The position numbers and the translations under genes were made by a program. DNA of 29,601 nt from a virus, in the IMG/VR virus record IMGVR_UViG_3300024267_000019, positions 1 to 29,601 of that record; one strand, 5' to 3'. Below are positions 6,970-13,154 of this stretch, one piece after another. The notes beneath the pieces are model-generated. The model was not told where the DNA came from and ran no database searches. It saw only the letters and a list, made by a program, of their open reading frames with translations. How positions within the stretch are numbered: the stretch's first letter is position 1; the number at the start of each line of letters is the position of its first letter.

Positions 6970-7597
6970 AAATGCAAATGAAGCTTACGAGTACTTATAC
7001 GAAAAAATTATACTTGATGGTATTGATTTTGATAATACTAAAGCATTGTTTAATGTCGGCTTTATTTTAAGAGACCCATTAGATAATAATATAACAAACA
7101 AAGAACGCAAGTTTAATTTAACTTATGCAGAAGCTGAATGGAAGTGGTACTTATCCGGTGACCCTAGTGTTGATAAGCTAGCTGAACTATATGGTAAAGT
7201 ACCACCAATATGGGAACGTATGGCTGATGAATATGGTCAGGTTAATTCTAATTACGGTTATCAATGGCAAAGAAATAACCAGCTAGGTTATGTTGTTGAT
7301 AAACTGAGAAATAATCCAGATACGAGACACGCTGCTATAAGTATATATGATGCAAAAGAACACGGTAGATATAGCAAAGATACTCCTTGTACTTATGCTA
7401 TTCAATTTACAGTTATAGATAATAAGTTAAATATGTCTGTTTATATGCGATCTAATGATCTATGGTATGGTTTCTGTATAGATCAATATTGTTTTTCATC
7501 TTTACAAAGTTTAGTATCATCTATGACTGGTTACAAGGTTGGTACTTATTACCACCACGCGCATAATTTACATTTGTATAACGATAAAATTAAATAA
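6959..7597 (+). CDS. Thymidylate synthase / pyrimidine-nucleotide hydroxymethylase homologue
   Basis: A 212-residue member of the thymidylate synthase fold, shorter than bacterial ThyA. NSNYGYQWQ near residues 96-104 matches the family's YG-x-xW block. DTPCT at 141-145 places the catalytic Cys144. MRSNDLWYG at 163-171 matches the R-S-x-D-x-x-L-G phosphate/base segment, and HNLHLYND near 202-209 gives the His/Tyr pair that holds the nucleotide sugar. Four residues after Gly171, where dUMP-specific enzymes have Asn, this protein has Asp175. In T4 dCMP hydroxymethylase that Asp selects cytosine. It could therefore make a 5-hydroxymethylpyrimidine nucleotide for incorporation into phage DNA, possibly hm-dCMP. 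Plain dTMP synthesis cannot be excluded. Confidence 0.8.
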   Translation: MEFKNANEAYEYLYEKIILDGIDFDNTKALFNVGFILRDPLDNNITNKERKFNLTYAEAEWKWYLSGDPSVDKLAELYGKVPPIWERMADEYGQVNSNYGYQWQRNNQLGYVVDKLRNNPDTRHAAISIYDAKEHGRYSKDTPCTYAIQFTVIDNKLNMSVYMRSNDLWYGFCIDQYCFSSLQSLVSSMTGYKVGTYYHHAHNLHLYNDKIK

Positions 7598-7603
7598 AGA
7601 AAA

Positions 7604-8362
7604 ATGTATTACGTATACTATATTAAAGGGATAAAAGTAGGATGTACTAAAGATATTAAAAAAAGAGTTGAAAAAGAGCAAGGCTATAAAGATTATTCTA
7701 TTTTATTTAAAAGTAAAGATATAAAAAAAGCTTCTAATGCTGAAAGATATTATCAAGAATTATTAAATTATAAAGTAGATACAAACACATACGAACAATT
7801 AACAAGCTTTAAAAATAAAAAAATGATTAAAAAAACAAACCACACTGTAACATTTAAAGTAGAAAAAAATAGTATTAATAAAGAATTTTTATTAAGCTTA
7901 GGTGTTATAAATGATTTAAATGGTAAAGATATAATAATATGTGAAGATTTAGCTGATTGGATTTTAAAAAATTTAAAAAAATCTCAATTTAACAATGAAA
8001 TGTTTATATACAATCAATCATTAATAAACGCTTATGATTTTTTAATAGAAAATAATATACTAGAAGATTCAAATATATTTGATTTAATTAGAGAATGGGC
8101 AGAAGATAAAGGTATATATAAATCAGGAGATGCTAGAACTCAATATGTAAAACTTATGGAAGAAGCAGGTGAATTAGCTCAAGCTATATTGAAAAATGAT
8201 GAGCCTGAGGTTATAGATGCTATTGGGGATATGGTTGTTGTATTAACTAACTTAGCAAAGTTAAGAGGGCATAACATAGAGGATTGTATTAAGTCAGCTT
8301 ATGATGTAATTAAATCAAGACAAGGTAAAATGATTAACGGAACATTTGTAAAAAACAACTAA
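7604..8362 (+). CDS. GIY-YIG-like / MazG nucleotide pyrophosphohydrolase fusion
   Basis: A 252-residue two-domain protein. The first 65 residues begin YYVYYIKGIKVGCTKDIKKRV, like the start of a GIY-YIG domain (YVY followed by KVGCT and a basic helix), with an AERYYQELL helix near residues 47-55. A middle region (about 75-155) is not recognised. Residues about 158-245 are a MazG-type NTP pyrophosphohydrolase: LMEEAGELAQAI gives Glu186, Glu187 and Glu190, and EVIDAIGDMVVVLTNLA gives Glu202, Asp205 and Asp209, the EExxE...ExxD metal-binding set. MazG enzymes hydrolyse (d)NTPs. Here that could remove an unmodified nucleotide from the pool in support of base modification. It stops on the A that begins the next ATG. 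The fusion itself is unusual. Confidence 0.78.
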   Translation: MYYVYYIKGIKVGCTKDIKKRVEKEQGYKDYSILFKSKDIKKASNAERYYQELLNYKVDTNTYEQLTSFKNKKMIKKTNHTVTFKVEKNSINKEFLLSLGVINDLNGKDIIICEDLADWILKNLKKSQFNNEMFIYNQSLINAYDFLIENNILEDSNIFDLIREWAEDKGIYKSGDARTQYVKLMEEAGELAQAILKNDEPEVIDAIGDMVVVLTNLAKLRGHNIEDCIKSAYDVIKSRQGKMINGTFVKNN

Positions 8363-9123
8363 TGGAAGAAATAAAACTACTTAATGATGAGATATTTAAA
8401 AAAGAAGATATACTAAAAAAAATGATGGATGATGATTTTTACTATGGTTATCTTGGTAAAAACGCTTTATCTAGTTCTTCTTGTAAAAGTTTAATAGAAG
8501 GTCCTGAATCTTACGTTGAAATGCTTAATAAAGATGATAACGGAAAAGAAGGTCAAGCATTAAGAGATGGTAGATTGATACATTTACTTTCTTTAGAACC
8601 ACATAGAATAGACGAATTAACTATAATTGATTCAACAAAAGGCAGTAAGTCTTATAAGTTAGCTATTCAAGAACAAATACCACAAACAGTTTATACTAGG
8701 TCTGAGTTAAATAGATGTAAAAGTATTGCTGATTCTGTTTTAGAAAATGATGAGTTTAGAGAGATTGTTAGATTTGCTCACTTTGAAAAACCTGAAATTG
8801 GATATTATAATAATTTACCTTTTAGAGGTAAAGCAGATATATGTTTACCTGGAATAGTTATAGATTTAAAAACAACAAGTGATATTAGTAGATTTGATGA
8901 ATCAGCTTTACATTGGAATTATGATTTACAAGCAGCACTGTATTTAGAACTGTTTAATGCTTTTGAATTTAAATATGTTGTTATTGACAAAAAAACACAA
9001 GAAGTTAAGTTTTTTGAATTTACTAATGATTTTATACAAAGTGGATATGAAAAATTAAATGTAGCTACTGAAAATTATAAAACGTATTTAGAAAATAAAG
9101 AATTCTACGATTTAGGTTTATGA
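8362..9123 (+). CDS. RecE/exonuclease VIII-like PD-(D/E)XK nuclease
   Basis: A 253-residue nuclease of the RecE / DUF3799 (PDDEXK) type that resects double-stranded DNA ends to expose single strands. Diagnostic parts are GRLIHLLSLEP near residues 70-80, FRGKADICL with Asp159, VIDLKTT with Asp168 and Lys170 (the D...DxK core), and YDLQAALYLEL with the downstream Gln190/Tyr194 motif. It overlaps the MazG fusion by one base and the next small gene by four. In phages this nuclease works with a single-strand annealing protein. Here the likely partner is the ERF protein at 471, separated from it by the modification cluster. Confidence 0.83.
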   Translation: MEEIKLLNDEIFKKEDILKKMMDDDFYYGYLGKNALSSSSCKSLIEGPESYVEMLNKDDNGKEGQALRDGRLIHLLSLEPHRIDELTIIDSTKGSKSYKLAIQEQIPQTVYTRSELNRCKSIADSVLENDEFREIVRFAHFEKPEIGYYNNLPFRGKADICLPGIVIDLKTTSDISRFDESALHWNYDLQAALYLELFNAFEFKYVVIDKKTQEVKFFEFTNDFIQSGYEKLNVATENYKTYLENKEFYDLGL

Positions 9124-9323
9124 GTGAAAAAGAACAATGTAAATTATTAGAACGAGTTGCTTATAAAAGTTGTTTAGATAGTTTTTTAAACAATAAAGAT
9201 AAAGAAGATATAATACAATACAAAAATCAATTAATAAAAGAAGGAAAGTATTGTCAATCAAATGGAGTAGAAAAAGCATTAGAATTAATAAAAATATACG
9301 AAGACTTAGATCTTAATGCCTAA
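9120..9323 (+). CDS. Hypothetical protein, 67 aa
   Basis: A small helical protein with three Cys residues (KEQCK, KSCLD, KYCQS) and no recognised family. It starts four bases inside the end of the exonuclease (ATGA overlap) and itself overlaps the next gene by eight bases, so translation is probably coupled. The charged helices suggest an accessory or DNA-associated protein, but no function can be assigned. Confidence 0.65.
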   Translation: MSEKEQCKLLERVAYKSCLDSFLNNKDKEDIIQYKNQLIKEGKYCQSNGVEKALELIKIYEDLDLNA

Positions 9324-9561
9324 AATAAAAAAGACTGTATCTTTAAAGAATTTAAACTATAAAGCACAAGCATACTGTTTTAAAAAAGGTTTTATTATTT
9401 ATCCAGTAGTTTACTACAATAAATTTAAAGTATGGTATGAGTTTGCTGGTAAAGGTAAATACTACGATAATGGAAAGGAATTTAATAATCAAGAATCTTT
9501 TCAAGCTATTTGGGATTTGTACACAAAAATCTACAAACATGATAAAAAGAAAAATAAATGA
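9316..9561 (+). CDS. Hypothetical basic protein, 81 aa
   Basis: A basic 81-residue protein rich in Lys, Tyr and Phe (KGFIIYPVVYYNKFKVWYEF), probably a small beta-rich fold ending in a Lys tail. No family is recognised. It overlaps its neighbours on both sides by a few bases, in keeping with an early operon of small accessory proteins. Confidence 0.65.
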   Translation: MPKIKKTVSLKNLNYKAQAYCFKKGFIIYPVVYYNKFKVWYEFAGKGKYYDNGKEFNNQESFQAIWDLYTKIYKHDKKKNK

Positions 9562-9716
9562 ACTTAGTAAGATACGAGCTTAAAGTAGGTTTTTTTAAAG
9601 GATTATTATTTGGAATAAGGCATTATACTTTTAATGATATTGAAATGTATGAAGAAGATATAGTATTATACATTGGTATCTTTCAAATAATAGTAACTAA
9701 AATATACGAGAAATAA
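9558..9716 (+). CDS. Small hypothetical protein, 52 aa
   Basis: A 52-residue frame beginning MNLVRYELKVGFFKGLLFG and ending IFQIIVTKIYEK. It starts at an ATGA overlap with the previous gene and its TAA shares an A with the next ATG (TAATG), so the boundaries are strongly supported by coupling. It has hydrophobic segments but no clear transmembrane helix. I recall similar short proteins from flavobacterial phages, without a known function. Confidence 0.68.
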   Translation: MNLVRYELKVGFFKGLLFGIRHYTFNDIEMYEEDIVLYIGIFQIIVTKIYEK

Positions 9717-9949
9717 TGAATACAAGAGAAAAATGGGCAGAGATGCAAGAAGAACAAGATAGTATTGTTAAATCAGTTGTAAGTTCATATAGAGAACGTT
9801 CTAGGATAGGTATTAATAAATACAATAATACTATGGATAGAAATGATTTAAGTACCTTAGAGTGGCTACAACACCTACAAGAAGAATTAATGGATGCAAC
9901 ATTATATATTGAAAAACTAAAAAAAACATTATGTACAAAAAAAAATTAA
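9716..9949 (+). CDS. Small helical phage protein, 77 aa
   Basis: The sequence has a recurring phage pattern: YRERSRIGINKYNNTMDRNDLSTLEW near residues 25-50, then LQHLQEELMDATLYIEKLK. The G-x-x-KY-x-x-T-x-DR-x-DLS-x-x-EWLQH-x-x-EE-x-x-D layout occurs in many small phage proteins. The closing helix with paired acids looks like part of a MazG-like all-alpha fold, but only about one helical pair is present, so enzymatic activity is doubtful. It is coupled to the previous gene by a TAATG overlap. Confidence 0.7.
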   Translation: MNTREKWAEMQEEQDSIVKSVVSSYRERSRIGINKYNNTMDRNDLSTLEWLQHLQEELMDATLYIEKLKKTLCTKKN

Positions 9950-10089
9950 TACAGAAACTACAACAACTAATTGACAAATTACCAGCTTGCATTAGAAGGC
10001 AAGAAGCAATGGACGACTTAATAGATTTAAAGTTAAGCAAATCAGATTATCATTATATGTCATTAAAAAACAAATACAAAGAATTATAA
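9931..10089 (+). CDS. Small basic hypothetical protein, 52 aa
   Basis: A 52-residue Lys-rich, probably all-helical protein beginning MYKKKLIQKLQQLIDKLPAC and ending NKYKEL. It overlaps the previous gene by 19 bases and is the last gene before the promoter region at 10098-10156. Its composition would suit nucleic-acid binding, but no motif is recognised. Confidence 0.6.
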   Translation: MYKKKLIQKLQQLIDKLPACIRRQEAMDDLIDLKLSKSDYHYMSLKNKYKEL

Positions 10090-10097
10090 TTGTATTT

Positions 10098-10133
10098 TGT
10101 TAAATGTTAAAAAAGTATTAACATAGTTGTTAA
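10098..10133. promoter_or_regulatory. Operator-like cluster of TGTTAA words with inverted repeat
   Basis: ATGTTAA (10104-10110) and TTAACAT (10118-10124) form a perfect seven-base inverted repeat with a seven-base spacer. Further TGTTAA copies lie at 10098-10103 and 10128-10133. The last copy overlaps the -33 TTG of the promoter at 10127, so a protein binding these words would compete with or recruit RNA polymerase. The word is the complement of the TTAACA boxes at 250-266 and 3345-3364. Function as an operator is inferred. Confidence 0.5.
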
Positions 10134-10156
10134 TTAAATAATTTATTTTATATTTG
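10127..10156 (+). promoter_or_regulatory. Bacteroidota-type promoter for the 10184 operon
   Basis: TTG at 10127-10129, 19 bases, then TATATTTG at 10149-10156 match the Bacteroidota consensus TTG-N19-TANNTTTG exactly. Transcription would start around 10162-10164, leaving a leader of about 20 bases that ends in an A-rich AACAACAATAAA before the ATG at 10184. It should drive the small-gene operon up to 12076 using the host housekeeping sigma factor. Confidence 0.75.
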
Positions 10157-10183
10157 ATTATTATTAATTAAAACAACAATAAA

Positions 10184-10438
10184 ATGGGATTAATACATTC
10201 AAATTTATTAATTGAAGATTCAATTAAAGCAGTTAAAGAAAGATTAAAAACAACTTTAGGAAATATTAAGTTTCAAGATGGTCAAGTATTTTGTGATGAT
10301 ATAGAAAAATTAGAGCATTGCATAATGGCTTTAGAAAATTTAGAAAACAAAGAAGATGTAGAAGATGAAAGTATTTATGAATTGACTGAAGGAGAAGCAC
10401 AAGAATATGCTTACTATACTGCATATTGGGAAGAATAA
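10184..10438 (+). CDS. Hypothetical acidic protein, 84 aa
   Basis: The first gene after the well-formed promoter. The product is acidic, with two helices (residues about 1-30 and 42-60) and a Tyr/Glu-rich end, YAYYTAYWEE. No family is recognised. The position directly behind an operator-bearing promoter suggests an early, strongly expressed host-interaction or regulatory protein, but this is only inference from location. Confidence 0.68.
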   Translation: MGLIHSNLLIEDSIKAVKERLKTTLGNIKFQDGQVFCDDIEKLEHCIMALENLENKEDVEDESIYELTEGEAQEYAYYTAYWEE

Positions 10439-10475
10439 TAATTAACAATTTAAATATTTTAAAAAACAAAACAAG

Positions 10476-10562
10476 ATGAAAAAATTACAAACTTTAGTAT
10501 TGATTTTAGCACCAAGCTACTTTATAGCAAGAATGTTATTAGGTTTAATCTTTAACGTATAA
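10476..10562 (+). CDS. Membrane mini-protein, 28 aa
   Basis: A 28-residue frame starting after an A-rich leader (AAAACAAAACAAG). Two Lys at the N-terminus are followed by a hydrophobic segment (LVLILAPSYFIARMLLGLIF), enough for one membrane helix. It sits three bases before another single-helix mini-protein. Such peptides are common but uncharacterised in phage early operons. Coding status rests on position, leader and hydrophobicity only. Confidence 0.45.
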   Translation: MKKLQTLVLILAPSYFIARMLLGLIFNV

Positions 10563-10564
10563 TT

Positions 10565-10681
10565 ATGAAGAAGATGCTTACAAGATTCGGAGAGTTCGTA
10601 TTTGTACTACTTATGATTATGATAGTTGCTTATATGTGCTTATGGTTTATATCAATGATATTAATATTATTTAACAGTTAA
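10565..10681 (+). CDS. Single-pass membrane mini-protein, 38 aa
   Basis: A 38-residue frame beginning MKKMLTRFGEF and continuing into an uninterrupted hydrophobic stretch of about 25 residues (residues 11-35) with several Met and Ile, a clear transmembrane helix with N-terminal positive charges. It lies between another membrane mini-protein and the 10693 gene. Possible roles include superinfection exclusion or membrane perturbation, but nothing in the sequence decides. Confidence 0.5.
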   Translation: MKKMLTRFGEFVFVLLMIMIVAYMCLWFISMILILFNS

Positions 10682-10692
10682 AAACAAAACAA

Positions 10693-10878
10693 ATGGAAAA
10701 ACAAAACAACTTAACACTAGAAACTTTAGAAACATTAGAATTAATTAAAATCTATGCTAAAAATAGTGATAATTGGTGGCTTGAAAATAAAATAGAAATT
10801 TTAGAAGTACAAATAATGATTGAGAAAAACAACTCACAAACAGAAGTGTATAAAAAACTAAATGATGGAATTAATTAA
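10693..10878 (+). CDS. Hypothetical helical protein, 61 aa
   Basis: An A-rich leader (AAACAAAACAAATG) precedes this 61-residue, Leu/Glu-rich helical protein with a repeated LETLETLEL segment near residues 8-17 and a DNWWLENKIEIL helix. The layout is like small phage proteins of unknown function. It overlaps the next gene by 17 bases. Confidence 0.6.
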   Translation: MEKQNNLTLETLETLELIKIYAKNSDNWWLENKIEILEVQIMIEKNNSQTEVYKKLNDGIN

Positions 10879-11164
10879 ACTAATAAAAACAATTGAGCCA
10901 GAGTACCACAATAGAGATTTTTGTATAAACTCATTACCAAATGAAGTAACTTTAATTTCAGATACTGAACAATACTTAATAGAAGTAAGTTTAAAGAATG
11001 AGATATTAGAAACTAATTTCTATCAAGGAGAAGAAATATACAAAGCATCAAATGATGAGATAGATTTCATCTATAACTATCTTGAACAACTATTAGCAGA
11101 CAAGATAGAAGAAACAAAACAATACTACAACGAACAAAACTACAATTACCAAACATGGAGTTAA
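10862..11164 (+). CDS. Hypothetical protein, 100 aa
   Basis: The acidic 100-residue protein has alternating beta-type segments (EVTLISDTEQYLIEVSLKN) followed by a long C-terminal helix rich in Glu, Gln and Tyr. It has no recognised domain. It overlaps genes on both sides (17 and 10 bases) and is part of the small-gene operon started at 10127. Confidence 0.68.
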   Translation: MMELIKLIKTIEPEYHNRDFCINSLPNEVTLISDTEQYLIEVSLKNEILETNFYQGEEIYKASNDEIDFIYNYLEQLLADKIEETKQYYNEQNYNYQTWS

Positions 11165-11538
11165 CACAAAAGAATTTAGAAAAGATTAGTGGCGCAATAA
11201 TAACATCATTTGTAAACCAACATTTTTTAGAAGAAGCAATGCATACTGGTTTATTTAGACATAGACTAAAGAATAATATAAATAGAACTATAAAAGAACT
11301 AATGCATATAGAATCTGAATATTATAATAAGATTGAAGATGTAGATGATAAAGGTTTAGGAGATAAACTTATTGCAAACAAATTAGAGTTTGTTAAATGG
11401 GTGTTAAATGAATTTGACTTTAATGATTTCTGTAAAATACAGGAAATATGTAAAGCATACACGTTAGACAAAGAAACACTAACAAAAACATCAGATAAAA
11501 TATTAACTTTTAATGGAGTAGCTAAAGATGAGATATAA
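11155..11538 (+). CDS. Hypothetical helical phage protein, 127 aa
   Basis: An all-helical 127-residue protein with conserved-looking segments SFVNQHFLEEAMHTGLFRHRLK and IESEYYNKIEDVDDKG. I recall proteins of this appearance from several flavobacterial phages, always in the small-gene region and without assigned function. It ends 11 bases inside the DnaA-IV-like gene that follows, suggesting coupled translation and perhaps a shared role in replication control. Confidence 0.7.
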   Translation: MELTQKNLEKISGAIITSFVNQHFLEEAMHTGLFRHRLKNNINRTIKELMHIESEYYNKIEDVDDKGLGDKLIANKLEFVKWVLNEFDFNDFCKIQEICKAYTLDKETLTKTSDKILTFNGVAKDEI

Positions 11539-12076
11539 TTATAATAGAATAGCAGCAGATGAATTAGCAAATGATTTTTGTGAAATAACAAAATTAGATA
11601 TACTTGACAAATCTAGATCAAATGATAAAGCATACTTTAGAGCATTACTATATAAAATATTAAATGAACTAAATGGTATGAATGATAGAATGATATCAGA
11701 CTGGTTTGCAGAAAAAGGAATATCAAGAAACAGGTCAAGTATTTTTCATGCTTTAAAAAAGATAGATTTATATTATGATAATTTTACAAGATTTAGGAAT
11801 GTATATGATATTTATTTTAATGATAAAAAAGAAGAAACAATAAAGAAAGAACGGGCTAAACTAGAACGTTTAAAGAACAGAACTAAATCAATTAAACAAG
11901 TTATATTAAACAAAAAAAAGGATGCACTAGAGTTATTAATAGACACTGTGCCTGATAAAAGAAGAGATGAAATATACGAAATGGTAAATATGCGAATAAA
12001 ATCTTGGGAATGGAAGTCAAGAGATAAGTGTGAAATAATAGAAAGCAGTACATCAATGGAAGGAATGCATTGGTAG
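11528..12076 (+). CDS. DnaA-domain-IV-like DNA-binding protein
   Basis: In this 182-residue protein, residues about 25-85 read KSRSNDKAYFRALLYKIL, then MISDWFAEKGISRNRSSIFHALKKID. This follows the pattern of the DnaA C-terminal helix-turn-helix: an Arg/Ser-rich start, a long helix, and a turn followed by R-x-x-[ST]-[VI]-x-HA-x-x-K. Only that DNA-binding part is present; there is no AAA+ domain. The rest (about 98-150) is a highly charged helix, perhaps coiled coil. It probably binds phage DNA, at an origin or operator. The non-coding region 12077-12321 lies immediately downstream and is a natural candidate target. Confidence 0.6.
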   Translation: MRYNYNRIAADELANDFCEITKLDILDKSRSNDKAYFRALLYKILNELNGMNDRMISDWFAEKGISRNRSSIFHALKKIDLYYDNFTRFRNVYDIYFNDKKEETIKKERAKLERLKNRTKSIKQVILNKKKDALELLIDTVPDKRRDEIYEMVNMRIKSWEWKSRDKCEIIESSTSMEGMHW

Positions 12077-12321
12077 TTATTTAAAATCATTATAAATTAC
12101 AAAACTAACTATATAAATCTTTTAAATTGTCATTCTAGAATTATTATATAATTATATTTTTATTTAGTAAACAATTATTTTTCTATATGATTAATATATA
12201 AAATAGTATTAACAAAATAATAATTAGATGTTGAAGCAGTAGCTATACACTTTTCTTAGTGTTAATATCTTTTATTTTTTATATTTAAATATATTTTTTA
12301 TTTTTAGAAAAACAGTAATAC
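12077..12321. other. Non-coding intergenic region upstream of sigma-like gene
   Basis: A 245-base AT-rich stretch without a supportable gene. It contains TTCTAGAA (a palindrome) at about 12133-12140 and, immediately after it, the 17-base word TTATTATATAATTATAT (12141-12157), identical to the one before terS. It also has a TTAACA near 12210 and a small hairpin (ACACT 12247-12251 with AGTGT 12258-12262). It probably contains the promoter for the sigma-like gene and could hold an origin. Confidence 0.5.
12141..12157 (+). promoter_or_regulatory. TATTATATAATTAT element upstream of sigma-like gene
   Basis: The 17 bases here are identical to 13154-13170 ahead of terS and share the TATTATATA core with the elements at 14763, 22066, 23110 and 25336. 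Unlike those, it lies 165 bases upstream of the next ATG. If it is a promoter element, it would create a long leader to the sigma-like gene. Inferred from word sharing only. Confidence 0.35.
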
Positions 12322-12795
12322 ATGTTAGAAAAAGTATTTGAGTCCCATAATAAGTGGATAAATACAACATTAAAATTTGGATGCAATAGAGAAGAGGCAG
12401 AAGATATTGTCTCTCAAATGTATCTTATTATAGGTACTATGCTTAAAAAAGGATTAGATATATCTTACGGCGACGAAGTAAACTACTATTATATTTATAG
12501 AACATTAAGAACTTCTTTTTTACAATTAAAGAATAAACAAAAAAAAGAAAACAAAATACCAATTGACTTAGTTGTAGATCTAAGTAGTGGAGAATATATA
12601 GACTTTGAATCAGCAAATGACTTAATTGAACAAGAAATTAAAAAACTACATTGGTATGATAAAAAAGTATATAACCTTATACAAAGTGGAGATTCAATAA
12701 CTGAACTATCAAACAAAACAAATATTACATACCATTCTTTATATAACACATATAGAAAAGTAAAACACAAATTAAAAGAAAAATTAAAAGAATGA
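12322..12795 (+). CDS. Sigma-70-family-like transcription factor
   Basis: A 157-residue protein with the layout of small sigma factors. CNREEAEDIVSQMYLIIG near residues 20-37 resembles the EAEDLVQ-x-x-F-x-x-[LI] core of sigma region 2. SITELSNKTNITYHSLYNTYRKVKHKLKEKL near 127-156 is a region 4 type helix-turn-helix. The linker is short and acidic. Similar small sigma-like genes sit just before the terminase in many Bacteroidota phages. It may redirect host RNA polymerase to phage late promoters, perhaps the TATTATATA elements found in the virion block, or be a diverged DNA-binding protein. The non-coding region upstream gives it separate control. Confidence 0.7.
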   Translation: MLEKVFESHNKWINTTLKFGCNREEAEDIVSQMYLIIGTMLKKGLDISYGDEVNYYYIYRTLRTSFLQLKNKQKKENKIPIDLVVDLSSGEYIDFESANDLIEQEIKKLHWYDKKVYNLIQSGDSITELSNKTNITYHSLYNTYRKVKHKLKEKLKE

Positions 12796-12920
12796 AACTA
12801 GGAGACTTTATAGAGCGCATTACATATTATACTGGTATCAAATGGATATGGAAAAAATTATATCCAAATTGTAAATGTAAAGAAAGACAAGAACAATTAA
12901 ATGATATTCAACTATGGTAG
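12792..12920 (+). CDS. Small Cys-containing protein, 42 aa
   Basis: A 42-residue frame that overlaps the end of the sigma-like gene (ATGA) and the start of the next gene by seven bases. It begins MKLGDFIERITYYTGIKWIW and contains CKCKERQEQLND. I recall the Ile-Lys-x-Ile/Trp-Lys helix plus CKCxxRQxxLN ending from short proteins next to terminase genes of Bacteroidota phages. The three clustered Cys might bind metal. Function is unknown. Confidence 0.65.
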   Translation: MKLGDFIERITYYTGIKWIWKKLYPNCKCKERQEQLNDIQLW

Positions 12921-13102
12921 AAGATAAAATTATTTGGCAAGGTGTAAAACAAAGAACAACATCAACGATGTCAAATGAAGATTTTAAAATAATGTGTAAA
13001 CTACATTCAAAGTATTTTAATCATAAATATAGTGAACCTTGTACTTGTAATAAGAAAATGTTAAGAAACTGGATTCAACAACTTGACGAAAAGTTATTAT
13101 AA
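12914..13102 (+). CDS. Small Cys-motif phage protein, 62 aa
   Basis: A 62-residue protein with a helical N-terminal half (SNEDFKIMCKLHSKYF) and a C-terminal EPCTCNKKMLRNWIQQLDE. The PCxC-x(6)-W-I-x-x-L-[DN] ending recurs in small proteins of Bacteroidota phages located beside the terminase. It is coupled to the preceding small gene by overlap and followed by a terminator, so it closes the unit started by the sigma-like gene. Function is unknown. Confidence 0.68.
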   Translation: MVEDKIIWQGVKQRTTSTMSNEDFKIMCKLHSKYFNHKYSEPCTCNKKMLRNWIQQLDEKLL

Positions 13103-13127
13103 AACTAATCAATAAATAAATTTAAAG

Positions 13128-13154
13128 CCTAGCAGTAAAATGTTAGGTTTTTTT
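13128..13154 (+). terminator. Rho-independent terminator before terS
   Basis: CCTAGCA (13128-13134) pairs with TGTTAGG (13141-13147) with one G-T pair and a six-base loop, followed by a T run from 13148 to about 13155. It separates the early/regulatory unit from the packaging and virion block. Confidence 0.75.

Noticed and set aside
11812-12090. Minus-strand open frame of 92 codons
   Set aside because: It mirrors the DnaA-IV-like gene, encodes a low-complexity Ser/Leu/Phe-rich product and has no leader. All other genes run rightward.
12247-12262. Hairpin ACACT-TTTCTT-AGTGT as a terminator
   Set aside because: The stem is only five AT-rich base pairs and the following T run is interrupted, so it is much weaker than the other terminators. 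It is mentioned only within the intergenic region.
12495-12770. Minus-strand open frame of 91 codons
   Set aside because: It is the antisense of the sigma-like gene and has no recognisable domain or start context.
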